DNA of 64,000 bases from Noviluteimonas sp052115395 (lineage in GTDB: Bacteria; Pseudomonadota; Gammaproteobacteria; Xanthomonadales; Xanthomonadaceae), in assembly GCA_052115395.1 (NCBI GenBank), contig JBFRGO010000002.1; one strand, 5' to 3'. Position numbers and translations under genes: made by a program. The stretch's first letter is position 1, and every line of letters begins with the position of its first letter. Of the stretch, positions 43,759-52,137 are shown piece by piece. A model generated the notes under the pieces. That model had not been told where the DNA came from. It did not search any database and saw only the letters and a program-made list of their open reading frames with translations.

Positions 43759-43834
43759 GGGCCTATAGCTCAATGGTTAGAGCAGAGGACTCATAATCCT
43801 TTGGTTCCAGGTTCGAGTCCTGGTGGGCCCACCA
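43759..43834 (+). tRNA. tRNA with CAU anticodon, probably tRNA-Ile2
   Basis: A complete 76-nt cloverleaf. The acceptor stem GGGCCTA pairs with TGGGCCC, and the discriminator A is followed by an encoded CCA. The D arm is GCTCAATGGTTAGAGC, the anticodon loop CTCATAA (CAU at 43792-43794) and the T loop GTTCGAG. It is an elongator type, not initiator, because the acceptor stem is fully paired. The G-rich acceptor stem and the TTTGGTTCC after the anticodon stem resemble isoleucine tRNA read after lysidine modification more than elongator tRNA-Met. Annotation programs often label it Met. No integrase or duplicated 3' end lies beside it. Confidence 0.85.
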
Positions 43835-43857
43835 CCGTCGCCCTCGCGGCATGCGCC

Positions 43858-43863
43858 TACACT
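43858..43863 (+). promoter_or_regulatory. Candidate -10 box of the pseudouridine synthase gene, leaderless spacing
   Basis: TACACT ends six bases before ATG 43870, between the tRNA and the gene. The two may otherwise be co-transcribed from the tRNA promoter. Confidence 0.4.
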
Positions 43864-43869
43864 GCCCGC

Positions 43870-44421
43870 ATGACCGCCCCCGACCCCACCACCATCGTGC
43901 TGCACAAGCCCGTCGGCTTCGACGCGATCGAGGGCCGCAAACTCACGCGCACCTTGATCACCCCCGAAGCGCGCTGGCCCGAAGACACGACGGGCATCGC
44001 TTCGATCGACGACCACTTCGTCCGCCTCACGCCGCTCGTGCCGCTGGATCGCGAAGACAGCGGCATGATGGTGTTCACGCAGGACGGCCGGATCTGGCGT
44101 CGGCTCACCGAAGACGCGGACAGCATCGAGCACGAGTACATCGTCGAGGTGTCCGGCGAGATCGCGCCGTGGGGTCTGCGACGGCTGAACCACGGGTTGT
44201 TTTTCAAGCGACGCGAGTTGCCGCCCTGCAAGGTGAGTTGGCAGAACGAGATCCGCCTGCGTTTCGCGATCAAGGGCGCCGAACCCGGGCAGCTGCGCGA
44301 CATGTGCAAGCAGGTGGGCCTGGACGTGGTGGCGATTCGCCGCATCCGCATCGGCAAAGTGTCGCTGGGCAAGATGCCGGTGGGGACGTGGCGTTATTTC
44401 CCGGTGGGCGAGAAATTCTAG
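43870..44421 (+). CDS. RsuA/RluF-family pseudouridine synthase lacking the S4 domain
   Basis: A 183-residue enzyme predicted to convert a uridine in rRNA to pseudouridine. It begins directly with the catalytic domain (TTIVLHKPVGFDAIEG). The catalytic aspartate lies in LVPLDREDSGMMVFTQDGR, the family's RLD..SGLLLLT.DG motif. A later block reads RLRFAIKGAEPGQLRDMCKQ, near the usual EG...QVR.M. The C-terminus is the conserved VAIRRIRIGKVSLGKMPVG. The N-terminal S4 RNA-binding domain of RsuA and RluB/F is absent, and no in-frame coding for it fits upstream because the tRNA is there. The target site is unknown. Confidence 0.82.
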   Translation: MTAPDPTTIVLHKPVGFDAIEGRKLTRTLITPEARWPEDTTGIASIDDHFVRLTPLVPLDREDSGMMVFTQDGRIWRRLTEDADSIEHEYIVEVSGEIAPWGLRRLNHGLFFKRRELPPCKVSWQNEIRLRFAIKGAEPGQLRDMCKQVGLDVVAIRRIRIGKVSLGKMPVGTWRYFPVGEKF

Positions 44422-44443
44422 TCGCACACCACGGCGCCGCGAC

Positions 44444-45091
44444 TCACTTCACCGAGACGAGCTTCCCCGACATCTCGTCGTGCATGTGCATCATCGATTC
44501 CATCATGTGCTCGTCCGCGCTCGAGCACACGCCGAGCAGCAGCACTTCCTCGCAGCCTTCGGCGGCGATGTACGCGTGGCCCATGTTCGAGTCGATGTAC
44601 ACCGATTCGCCGGCTTCGAGCACGATCGGGTCGTAGAACTCGGTGTGCACTTCGGCGCGGCCTTCGATGACGTGGATGTATTCCTCGCCAGGGTGGCGCA
44701 CGAGTTCGCCGAACTCGGCGATGCTCTTCGCACGCACGCGCGTGAGGACCGGGATCATGCGTTTGCGGCGCAATTCCGGGCACAGATAGAAGTAATCGTA
44801 GTTCGGCGTGGTGACGCGCACGGCGTCGTCGATGCGGCCGATGCTGCGGCGCGCGGTGACCGCCGGTTCCGGCGCCGCGGTTTCTTCGGCGAACAATTCC
44901 GACATGCGCAAGTTCAAGCGCTGGCTGATCTGCAGCAGCTTGTCGTAGGTGAGGCTGAGGCGGTCGTGTTCGACTTTCGACAGCGTCGACAGCGGGATGC
45001 CGCACCGCTGGCTCATTTCCTTCAGCGTCCAATCGTTTCGGGTGCGCAGCCCGCGGAGGAGTGCGCCGATCGTCGGGTGTTGCGGTGTCAT
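44444..45091 (-). CDS. XRE-cupin transcriptional regulator
   Basis: A 215-residue regulator. Residues about 5-65 are an XRE helix-turn-helix: LLRGLRTRNDWTLKEMSQRC, GIPLSTLSKVEHDRLSLTYD. The C-terminal 80 residues are a cupin sensor: VRHPGEEYIHVIEGRAEVHT, VLEAGESVYIDSNMGHAYIA. A Met/His-rich tail follows (DEHMMESMMHMHDEM) that could bind a metal. Such proteins usually repress adjacent catabolic genes and respond to a small ligand. The gene is divergent from the serine hydrolase gene, whose promoter carries a half-site repeated before the TonB receptor gene. It is therefore the prime candidate for controlling the whole locus to 57.3 kb. Confidence 0.88.
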   Translation of the reverse strand: MTPQHPTIGALLRGLRTRNDWTLKEMSQRCGIPLSTLSKVEHDRLSLTYDKLLQISQRLNLRMSELFAEETAAPEPAVTARRSIGRIDDAVRVTTPNYDYFYLCPELRRKRMIPVLTRVRAKSIAEFGELVRHPGEEYIHVIEGRAEVHTEFYDPIVLEAGESVYIDSNMGHAYIAAEGCEEVLLLGVCSSADEHMMESMMHMHDEMSGKLVSVK

Positions 45092-45161
45092 GCGGTTTCC
45101 GTGCCCCCAGCGGCTGTTCTGCGCCCCAGTCAGGGACGCCAGTGCGACATTACTGGAGAGG

Positions 45162-45167
45162 ATTCTA
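45162..45167 (-). promoter_or_regulatory. Candidate -10 box of the XRE-cupin gene
   Basis: TAGAAT on the minus strand (five of six consensus) lies 70 bases before ATG 45091. Its -35 region falls on the TTGACA of the divergent promoter, so a repressor bound there could also control its own synthesis. Confidence 0.4.
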
Positions 45168-45188
45168 GGCTGGAATGACCAAAGTAGG

Positions 45189-45224
45189 TTGACATTTCTC
45201 CGATCAGGACGTTTATTCTCATTA
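45189..45224 (+). promoter_or_regulatory. Promoter/operator of the serine hydrolase-epimerase-POT block
   Basis: TTGACA (45189-45194) is followed after exactly eight bases by ATCAGGA (45203-45209). The -10 region lies near TTTATTCT (45212-45219). The right arm of the palindrome seen at the second block is degenerate here (TTCTCATTA). Sequence and spacing match the element at 49695-49730. Confidence 0.7.
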
Positions 45225-45281
45225 ACGGCCAAATCACCGCGGGGCGCGGGGGCCATCGAGATGACTCTGGGGAGAGAAAAG

Positions 45282-47303
45282 ATGCGTTTGATCCAACGAC
45301 CGTTGTTCACCGCCTTGTTGGCGCTGGGCGTCGCGTTCACCGCGGCCGCGCAGCAGCCGCCGGTGACGGCGCCGCCCGCCATGCAAGCACCCGCGGCGGC
45401 CGCCGCGCCGTTGTCGCCCGATGCGGTGCCCGCCCCGGCGGACCGCATGACCGCCACCGATGTCGAAGCCTGGCTCGACGGCTTCATGCCCTACGCGCTG
45501 GAGCAGACCGACGTCGCCGGCTCGGTGGTCGTGGTGGTGAAGGACGGCAAGGTGCTGCTGAAGAAGGGCTACGGCTTCTCCGATGTGGCCAAGCGCACGC
45601 CGGTGGATGCCGACAAGACGCTGTTCCGCCCGGGTTCGATCTCCAAGCTGTTCACCTGGACGGCCGTGATGCAGCTGGTCGAGCAGGGCAAGCTGGACCT
45701 GGACGCCGACGTCAACCAGTACATCGACTTCAAGATCCCGCCGTACGAAGGCAAGCCGGTCACGTTGCGCAACATCATGACCCACACCACCGGGATGGAA
45801 GAGGTGGTGCGCGGGCTGATCGCGAACAACGAGAGCGAGATCCTCCCGCTCGACGCGACCCTCAAGCACTGGATCCCCGCGCGCATCTACGCGCCGGGCA
45901 CCACGCCCGCGTATTCGAACTACGCCACCGCGATCGCCGGTTACATCGTGCAGCGCACGTCGGGCGAGCCGTTCGACCAGTACATCGCCAAGCATATCTT
46001 CACGCCGCTGGACATGAAGCATTCCTCCTTCAGCCAGCCGGTGCAGAAGGAATTCCTCGAGACCACGTCGAAGGGGTATTCGACCGCGTCCGACGGCAAG
46101 GCCAAGCCGTACGAGTACATCAACCTCGCGCCGGCCGGCAGCCTGACCTCCACCGGCGCGGACATGGGCAACTTCATGATCGCGCACCTGCAAAACGGCG
46201 CGTTCGACGGCCAGCGCATCCTGCGCGAGGAAACCGCGCACGAGATGCACGAGACCGGCCAGACCTCGGTCGGCCCGCTCAACAAGATGATGCTCGGCTT
46301 CTACGAAACCACCGCCAACGGCCACCGCGCGATCGCGCACGGCGGCGACACGCAGTGGTTCCACAGCGACCTGCAGCTGTTCCTCGACGACAACGTCGGC
46401 ATCTACGTCTCGACCAACAGCGCCGGCAAGGACGGCAGTGCCCGCCTGATCCGCGACGGCCTGGTCACCGCCTTCGTCAACCGTTACCTGCCGCCGAAGA
46501 ACCCGGCGCCTGAAGTGGCCGGCGTCGATGCGGCCACCGCGAAGCAGCACGCACAGATGATGGCCGGCACGTACAACAGCAGCCGCCGCGCCGATTCGAA
46601 CTTCATGAACCTGGTCTACATGCTCGGCCAGATCAAGGTGGTCGCGAACGACGACGGCACCATCAGCTCGCCGATGTTCTCCACCTACAGCGGCGCACCG
46701 AAGAAGTGGCGCGAGATCAGCCCCTTCGTGTGGCAGGACACCAACAGCGGCGACCGCCTCGCGGCCGACGTCGTCGACGGCAAGGTCACGCGCTTCAGCG
46801 GCGAACCCTACGCGTCGATCATGGTGTTCCAGCGCGCCGCGTTCTGGCAGACCCCGCCGGTGTTCCTGACGATGTTGTTCGGCAGCCTGGCCGTGTTGTT
46901 GCTGACGGTCCTTGCTTGGCCGGTCTCGGCGATGGTGCGCCGCCATTACGGCACGCGTTACACGCTGACGGGCCAGGATGCGCGCGCGCATCGCTGGATC
47001 CGCATCGCTTCGCTCGCGGTGCTCGCCTCCTTCGGCGGCATGCTCGGCCTGGTGGTCGCGATGTTGTCGAACTTCGACCTCATGACGCCCGCGCAGGACG
47101 GCATGATCATCGCGGTGCGTTCGCTGGTGTCAATCCTGTTGCCGCTCGGTGCGATCGTCGCGCTGTGGAATGCCTGGAAGGTGCTCACCAGCCAGCGCAG
47201 GAAGTGGGCGAAGTTGTGGGCCGTCGTGCTCGCCGCCGCCTTCCTCAGCCTGCTGTTCATCGGTTTCGCTTGCCACGTCATCGGCTTCACCGCCGACTAC
47301 TGA
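45282..47303 (+). CDS. Serine hydrolase (beta-lactamase/DD-peptidase type) with C-terminal membrane domain
   Basis: A 673-residue protein. The signal peptide ends FTAAAQQ, followed by an Ala/Pro linker and a class C beta-lactamase/DD-peptidase-like domain. The nucleophile motif SxxK is SISK (FRPGSISKLFTW), the YxN motif is YSN (PAYSNYATAIAG) and the HGG motif is HGGD. A small domain follows, then four membrane segments from about residue 520 (PVFLTMLFGSLAVLLLTVLA). It is thus tethered with its active site in the periplasm. It probably cleaves D-amino-acid-containing peptides. ATG 45282 has GGGGAG seven bases upstream; ATG 45261 is an alternative. First gene of the regulated block. Confidence 0.85.
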   Translation: MRLIQRPLFTALLALGVAFTAAAQQPPVTAPPAMQAPAAAAAPLSPDAVPAPADRMTATDVEAWLDGFMPYALEQTDVAGSVVVVVKDGKVLLKKGYGFSDVAKRTPVDADKTLFRPGSISKLFTWTAVMQLVEQGKLDLDADVNQYIDFKIPPYEGKPVTLRNIMTHTTGMEEVVRGLIANNESEILPLDATLKHWIPARIYAPGTTPAYSNYATAIAGYIVQRTSGEPFDQYIAKHIFTPLDMKHSSFSQPVQKEFLETTSKGYSTASDGKAKPYEYINLAPAGSLTSTGADMGNFMIAHLQNGAFDGQRILREETAHEMHETGQTSVGPLNKMMLGFYETTANGHRAIAHGGDTQWFHSDLQLFLDDNVGIYVSTNSAGKDGSARLIRDGLVTAFVNRYLPPKNPAPEVAGVDAATAKQHAQMMAGTYNSSRRADSNFMNLVYMLGQIKVVANDDGTISSPMFSTYSGAPKKWREISPFVWQDTNSGDRLAADVVDGKVTRFSGEPYASIMVFQRAAFWQTPPVFLTMLFGSLAVLLLTVLAWPVSAMVRRHYGTRYTLTGQDARAHRWIRIASLAVLASFGGMLGLVVAMLSNFDLMTPAQDGMIIAVRSLVSILLPLGAIVALWNAWKVLTSQRRKWAKLWAVVLAAAFLSLLFIGFACHVIGFTADY

Positions 47304-47312
47304 CGGACCCCC

Positions 47313-47345
47313 GCGCGGCGGCCGAAAGCCGCCGCGCATTTTTTT
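47313..47345 (+). terminator. Terminator-like hairpin inside the operon
   Basis: A perfect 10-bp stem (GCGCGGCGGC / GCCGCCGCGC) with loop CGAAA is followed by A and seven Ts. It lies 10 bp after the serine hydrolase stop and 15 bp before the epimerase start. Unless there is readthrough or a separate promoter, it should reduce expression of the following genes. Confidence 0.75.
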
Positions 47346-47359
47346 CCAGAGAATTTCCC

Positions 47360-48376
47360 GTGATCCAGACCGACCGCGTCGAGCTCGTGCTGCGGAATGA
47401 ACTGCTGCGCCTGTCCGAACCTTTCCGCATCTCCGGCCATGTCTTCGAAGTCTCGCCCGTCACCGTGGTCAACCTGCGACAGGGCCACGCCATCGGACGC
47501 GGCGAAGCATCGGGCGTCTATTACCTGCGCGATGAACCCGCCGACATGCTGCGCACGCTCGATTCGATGCGCGAGCGCATCGAAGCGGGCATCACGCGCG
47601 AAGAACTGCGCGAGATCCTGCCGCCCGGCGGCGCACGCAACGCCCTGGACTGCGCGTTGTGGGAACTCGAAGCGCGCATCCTCGGCATTCCGGCCTGGCA
47701 ACTGGCCGGCATGCAAAAGCCCAAGGCGCTGACGACGACGTTCACCGTCGGCGCCGATCGCCCCGACGTCATGGCCGAGAAGGCGTTGGCTTACACGCAT
47801 GCCCGCGCGATCAAGCTCAAGCTCACCGGCGACGTCGATCTCGACATCGCGCGTTTGAATGCGGTTCGTGCCGTGCGTCCCGAAGCCTGGATCGGCGTCG
47901 ACGCCAACCAGGGCTACGTGCCGGCGACGCTGCAGCGCCTGCTGCCCGCGCTCGTCGAGGCGAAGGTCGCGCTGCTCGAACAACCCTGCCGCCGCGGCCG
48001 CGAGAGCGAGCTCGACGGCATCGATCGCACCGTGCCGATCGCCGCCGACGAAAGCATCCTGTCGCTGGTCGAACTCGAAGAACGCGCGCACTGGTTCGAC
48101 GTCGTCAACATCAAGCTCGACAAGTGCGGCGGGCTCACCGAAGGCCTGTTGATGGCGCAGCGTGCGCGCGAACTCGGCCTGAAGGTCATGGTCGGCAACA
48201 TGGTGGGAACGAGCCTGGCGATGGCGCCCGCGTTCCTGCTCGGGCAGTTCTGCGACATCGTCGACCTCGACGGCCCGATCTTCCTGCAGCGCGATCGCAC
48301 GCCGGGCGTGGTGTATTTCGACGGCCTCGTCGATTGCCCGGCCGCGGTGTGGGGCTCACCGGACGTCGTGTTGTGA
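47360..48376 (+). CDS. Dipeptide epimerase / DgcA-like racemase (enolase superfamily)
   Basis: A 338-residue enolase-superfamily protein of the muconate-lactonising/dipeptide-epimerase subgroup. The catalytic pattern is complete: K152 and K154 in IKLKL; metal ligands D181 (GVDANQGY), E207 (LLEQP) and D230 (AADES); and the opposing lysine in NIKLDKCGG. Such enzymes interconvert L-Ala-D/L-Glu or act as DgcA on N-acetyl-D-glutamate. The DUF1611 (DgcN-like) gene nearby favours the second reading or a mixed role. The start is GTG 47360, preceded by AGAGAA. Its stop overlaps the POT transporter start (GTGA). Confidence 0.85.
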   Translation: MIQTDRVELVLRNELLRLSEPFRISGHVFEVSPVTVVNLRQGHAIGRGEASGVYYLRDEPADMLRTLDSMRERIEAGITREELREILPPGGARNALDCALWELEARILGIPAWQLAGMQKPKALTTTFTVGADRPDVMAEKALAYTHARAIKLKLTGDVDLDIARLNAVRAVRPEAWIGVDANQGYVPATLQRLLPALVEAKVALLEQPCRRGRESELDGIDRTVPIAADESILSLVELEERAHWFDVVNIKLDKCGGLTEGLLMAQRARELGLKVMVGNMVGTSLAMAPAFLLGQFCDIVDLDGPIFLQRDRTPGVVYFDGLVDCPAAVWGSPDVVL

Positions 48377-49698
48377 ACGCGCTGCCGCAAGCCATCGCCA
48401 AACCCGGCTGGCTGCGGCAGCCACCGGGCCTGGCGGTCCTGTTCTTCACGCAGATGTGGGAGATCTTCTCCTACTACGGCATGCGCACGCTGCTCGTCTA
48501 TTACATGACGAAGCAGTTGCTGTTCTCGCAACAGCACGCCTCGATGGTGTACGGCGTGTACATCGCGACGTTCTACTTCACGCCCTTGCTCGGCGGCATC
48601 GTGTCCGACCGTTGGCTCGGGCGGAAGCGCTCGGTGATCATCGGCGCGGTGGTGATGTCCTTCGGCCATTTCCTGATGGCCTCCGAATCGATGCTGTATT
48701 TTGCGCTCGCCGCGATCGCATTGGGCAATGGCCTGTTCCTGCCGAGCCTGCCGAGCCAGATCGACGATCTGTACGCGAAGGACGATCCGCGGCGCGGGTC
48801 GGCGTACAACTTCTATTACGTGGGCATCAATGTCGGCGGGCTGCTCGCGCCTTTGGTGTGCGGCACGCTCGGCGAGTTGTACGGATGGCATTACGGCTTC
48901 GGCGCGGCGGGCGTCGGCATGTTGGCGGGCCTGGCGATCTACACGCTCGGCGGGAAGTGGTTGCCGCCCGAACGCCCGAAGGTGCGCGACCTCGCACCGT
49001 CCGCGCGCATGCCGCTGTTCGCGATGAAGCAACGCATCCTCACCCTGTCGGCCGTGGCCGTGTGCGTGATGATCTTCCGCGGCGCATACGAACAGACAGG
49101 CAACACCATCGCCTTGTGGGCCGATGTCGGCCTGGATCGCAGCGCCGGCAACTTTGTCATCCCGATGACGTGGTTCCAGTCGCTCAATCCTTTCCTCGTG
49201 ATTTTCCTCACGCCCTTGCTCGTCGCGCTGTGGACGAAGCAGGCCAGCCGCGGCCGCGAACCGGCGCCGGCGAAGAAGATGGCGCTCGGCGCATTCGGCG
49301 TGTCGCTGGCATTCCTGTTGCTGGCCATGGTCGATGCGAGCGCGCAGGGACATGCGCACTGGGTGTGGCTTGCTGCGTTCTTCGTCCTGTTCACCGCGGG
49401 CGAGCTTTTCATCCTGCCGATCGGGCTGAGCCTGTTCGCGCGCCTGGCGCCCGCCGGTTACGCGGCGACGTCGATCGCCGCCTGGTACTTCGCCTCCTTC
49501 GGCGGAAACCTGCTGGCCGGCGCGCTCGGCACGCTCTGGAGTTCGATGGGGCACGCGGCGTTCTTCGTCGTCATGGCCGGTGTCGCCGCGCTCGCGGGGA
49601 CCTTGCTGCGACTGCTCCACACCGCGGTCGTCCGCGCCGAAGCGATGAATGCGCCGGCATCCGACGGGCGGCACCTGAAACCGTCCTACACCGATTGA
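48373..49698 (+). CDS. POT family proton-dependent peptide transporter
   Basis: A 441-residue inner-membrane symporter with about twelve segments. Family blocks are FFTQMWEIFSYYGMRTLLVY in the first helix, VYIATFYFTPLLGGIVSDRW and LGRKRSVIIGAVVMSFGHF, and later FYYVGINVGGLLAPLVCGTL. The first-helix ExxER motif of most POT carriers is changed: the usual ERFSYYG reads EIFSYYG here, so proton coupling may differ. POT carriers import di- and tripeptides. It starts at GTG 48373 overlapping the epimerase stop. Its own stop lies inside the -35 box of the TonB receptor promoter. Confidence 0.87.
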   Translation: MNALPQAIAKPGWLRQPPGLAVLFFTQMWEIFSYYGMRTLLVYYMTKQLLFSQQHASMVYGVYIATFYFTPLLGGIVSDRWLGRKRSVIIGAVVMSFGHFLMASESMLYFALAAIALGNGLFLPSLPSQIDDLYAKDDPRRGSAYNFYYVGINVGGLLAPLVCGTLGELYGWHYGFGAAGVGMLAGLAIYTLGGKWLPPERPKVRDLAPSARMPLFAMKQRILTLSAVAVCVMIFRGAYEQTGNTIALWADVGLDRSAGNFVIPMTWFQSLNPFLVIFLTPLLVALWTKQASRGREPAPAKKMALGAFGVSLAFLLLAMVDASAQGHAHWVWLAAFFVLFTAGELFILPIGLSLFARLAPAGYAATSIAAWYFASFGGNLLAGALGTLWSSMGHAAFFVVMAGVAALAGTLLRLLHTAVVRAEAMNAPASDGRHLKPSYTD

Positions 49699-49730
49699 CA
49701 ATTTTCCGATCAGGATGCTTACATCCTGAT
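49695..49730 (+). promoter_or_regulatory. Promoter with palindromic operator of the TonB receptor block
   Basis: TTGACA (49695-49700) overlaps the POT stop codon. After eight bases begins ATCAGGATG (49709-49717), which with CATCCTGAT (49722-49730) forms a perfect 9-bp inverted repeat around CTTA. The repeat covers the spacer and the -10 region (TTACAT), a typical place for a repressor. Ribosome site GGGGAG and ATG 49764 follow. Confidence 0.75.
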
Positions 49731-49763
49731 AAGGCAACACAAAAACCTTCTGGGGAGAAAGGC

Positions 49764-52100
49764 ATGCAACAGCACCACCGCGCCAAGTCGATGCGTCGTC
49801 ATTCGCTGACCTCGGCGATCACCCTCACCCTGGCGATCGGCCTCGCAGGCCCGGCCTTGGCGCAGCAGGCCGCGCCGGCCGATGCACAGGCCGGCCAACA
49901 GTCCGCGACCGCGCAGGAACTGGACGTCGTCACCGTCACCGCGAACAAGCGCACCGAGAACATCCGCGAAGTCGCCACCTCGGTGACCAAGCTGAGCGAC
50001 CAGCAGCTGGAAAACATCAACGCCACGCAGATGTCCGACTACGCGAACTACGTGCCGGGCCTGCAGGTGCAGGATTCGGGTTCGCCGGGCCAGACGCAGG
50101 TGTCGATGCGCGGCATCGCGGCGATGTCCCCGGGTTCGACCGTCGGCACGTATGTCGATGAAGCGCCGGTCGGTTCCAACAGCCTCTACCAGCAGGCCAC
50201 GCTGTTCGCGCTCGACCTGCTGCCTTACGACATCGACAGCATCGAAGTGCTGCGCGGCCCGCAGGGCACGCTGTACGGCGCCGGCGCGATGGGCGGCCTG
50301 ATCAAGTACGTGATGAAGAAGCCCGACACCACGCAGAACGAATTCCGCGTGGGCATGGGCATCTCCGACACCCAGGGCGCCGGCGGCGCGTCCTACGACT
50401 ACCGCATCGGCGGCAACCTAGTGCTCGTGCAGGACAGCATCGCCTTGCGCGGCAGCTTCGCGAGCAACCAGCCCAACGGCTACGTCGACAACCTCGTCAA
50501 CGGCCGCGAAGACATCAACGATTCCTCGCAGAGCAGCGGCCGCGCGTCGTTCCTGTGGAAGAACGACAAGGCGAGCGTGCAGTTCGCCCTGATGAAGCAG
50601 AAGATCGACAGCCCGAACAATGCGACGATCGCGCTGGATCCGACCACGCACGACGACATCTACGGTCTTGCGAACTTCGTCGTCGTCGATGAAGTGTTCA
50701 AGAAGGACGTCGAGAATTACGCGCTGACCGTCGACTACGACCTGGGCTGGGCGAACCTGGTCTCGGCGACGAGCTACGGCGATGTGTTCACCTCGATCAC
50801 CAGCGACCAGACCTACACCTACGGCCCCTACACGGCCCTGGGCGGCCTGCCGGACGGCAGCGCGTATCTCACCAACGACCTGCGCCTGAAGCAGTTCACC
50901 CAGGAATTCCGCCTGAGCTCGAAGGCCGACGCGCCGTTCGAATGGCTGCTCGGCGGCTTCTACGACGACGAGCGCGGCGACAACCACCAGTTCGTGCCGC
51001 TGACGCAGCTCGATGGCACGCCGCTGCCGCCCCCGTTCGACTCCATCCTGGGCGTCCTCGGCGACCTGTACCTGCCGAGCACGTACGAAGAAACCGCGGT
51101 CTTCGCCAACGGCGCGTACAAGTTCAACGATTGGTTCAAGCTCGGCGCCGGCGTGCGTTGGGCGCGCAACAAACAGGAATTCACCCAGGACGTCGTGGCT
51201 GGCCTGCTCGCACCGGTCGGCACGCAGTTCAACACGTCCGAAGAAGACGTCGTGACGTGGAGCGTGACGCCGCAGTTCCAGGTGTCCAAGGACGTGATGG
51301 TGTACGGCAAGGTCTCCACCGGCTACCAGCCCGGCGGCCCGAACATCATCATCAACGGCCTGCCGCCGCAGGTCGATTCCTCGACGCTCACCAGCTACGA
51401 ACTCGGCATGAAGTCGGCGTTCGACGACAACCGCGTGCTGCTGGATGTCGTCGCCTACCAGATCGATTGGAAGGACATCCAGGTGGCTTCGCTCGTCAAC
51501 GGCGTCAGCGGCCTGGTCAACGGCGGCCAGGCGACGAGCCGGGGCCTGGAAGTCGCGGCGAACTTCCGTCCCATCGACGGCCTGACGCTCGGTCTCAACG
51601 CGGCCTACAACGACTCCAACATCGACGAAGACTTCCCGCTGATCACGGTGTCCGGCGGCCCCGGCGTGGATGTATTGATCAACACCGGCCTGAAGGGCGA
51701 TCGCATGCCCTACGTGCCCGACCTGACCTGGTCGGCCACCGCCGATTACTACCTGCCGTTCTCGGGCGACTGGGGCATGAACATCGGCGGCGGTTACCGC
51801 TACGTCGACGACCGCACCACGGCGACCACGCAGCGCCAGGTCATCGCCGTCGGCGGCACGCCGGTCGACACCGAACTGACGCCCGGCCTGAACATCGACA
51901 GCTACGACGCGCTCGATCTGTATGTGTCGGTCTCCAACGCACATTGGTCGATCCGCGGTTACATGAAGAACGCGTTCGACGAGCGCGCCTATTCGACGAT
52001 GGCCGACGTCACCAACCAGGTCACCGGGGTCACCCACCACACGGCGGCGACGCCGATCATGCCGCGGACCATCGGGCTCGAGGTCGATTACCGCTTCTGA
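49764..52100 (+). CDS. TonB-dependent outer-membrane receptor
   Basis: A 778-residue receptor. The signal peptide (LTLAIGLAGPALAQQ) is followed by the TonB box region (LDVVTVTANKRTENIREVAT) and the plug domain to about residue 200, with VSMRGIAAMSPGS and IEVLRGPQGTLYGAGAMGGL. The 22-stranded barrel ends in the outer-membrane signature IGLEVDYRF with a terminal phenylalanine. The cargo is not evident from sequence. Genes on either side handle small peptides, so a peptidoglycan- or peptide-derived ligand is the best inference. It starts at ATG 49764 behind GGGGAG and is first in the second regulated block. Confidence 0.92.
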   Translation: MQQHHRAKSMRRHSLTSAITLTLAIGLAGPALAQQAAPADAQAGQQSATAQELDVVTVTANKRTENIREVATSVTKLSDQQLENINATQMSDYANYVPGLQVQDSGSPGQTQVSMRGIAAMSPGSTVGTYVDEAPVGSNSLYQQATLFALDLLPYDIDSIEVLRGPQGTLYGAGAMGGLIKYVMKKPDTTQNEFRVGMGISDTQGAGGASYDYRIGGNLVLVQDSIALRGSFASNQPNGYVDNLVNGREDINDSSQSSGRASFLWKNDKASVQFALMKQKIDSPNNATIALDPTTHDDIYGLANFVVVDEVFKKDVENYALTVDYDLGWANLVSATSYGDVFTSITSDQTYTYGPYTALGGLPDGSAYLTNDLRLKQFTQEFRLSSKADAPFEWLLGGFYDDERGDNHQFVPLTQLDGTPLPPPFDSILGVLGDLYLPSTYEETAVFANGAYKFNDWFKLGAGVRWARNKQEFTQDVVAGLLAPVGTQFNTSEEDVVTWSVTPQFQVSKDVMVYGKVSTGYQPGGPNIIINGLPPQVDSSTLTSYELGMKSAFDDNRVLLDVVAYQIDWKDIQVASLVNGVSGLVNGGQATSRGLEVAANFRPIDGLTLGLNAAYNDSNIDEDFPLITVSGGPGVDVLINTGLKGDRMPYVPDLTWSATADYYLPFSGDWGMNIGGGYRYVDDRTTATTQRQVIAVGGTPVDTELTPGLNIDSYDALDLYVSVSNAHWSIRGYMKNAFDERAYSTMADVTNQVTGVTHHTAATPIMPRTIGLEVDYRF

Positions 52101-52137
52101 TCCACCGACCTCGTACGAACTTGGTGAAACCGCCGCG

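Noticed and set aside
43735..43860. tRNA as an integration site of a mobile element
   Set aside because: No integrase, excisionase or repeated tRNA 3' end was seen on either side.
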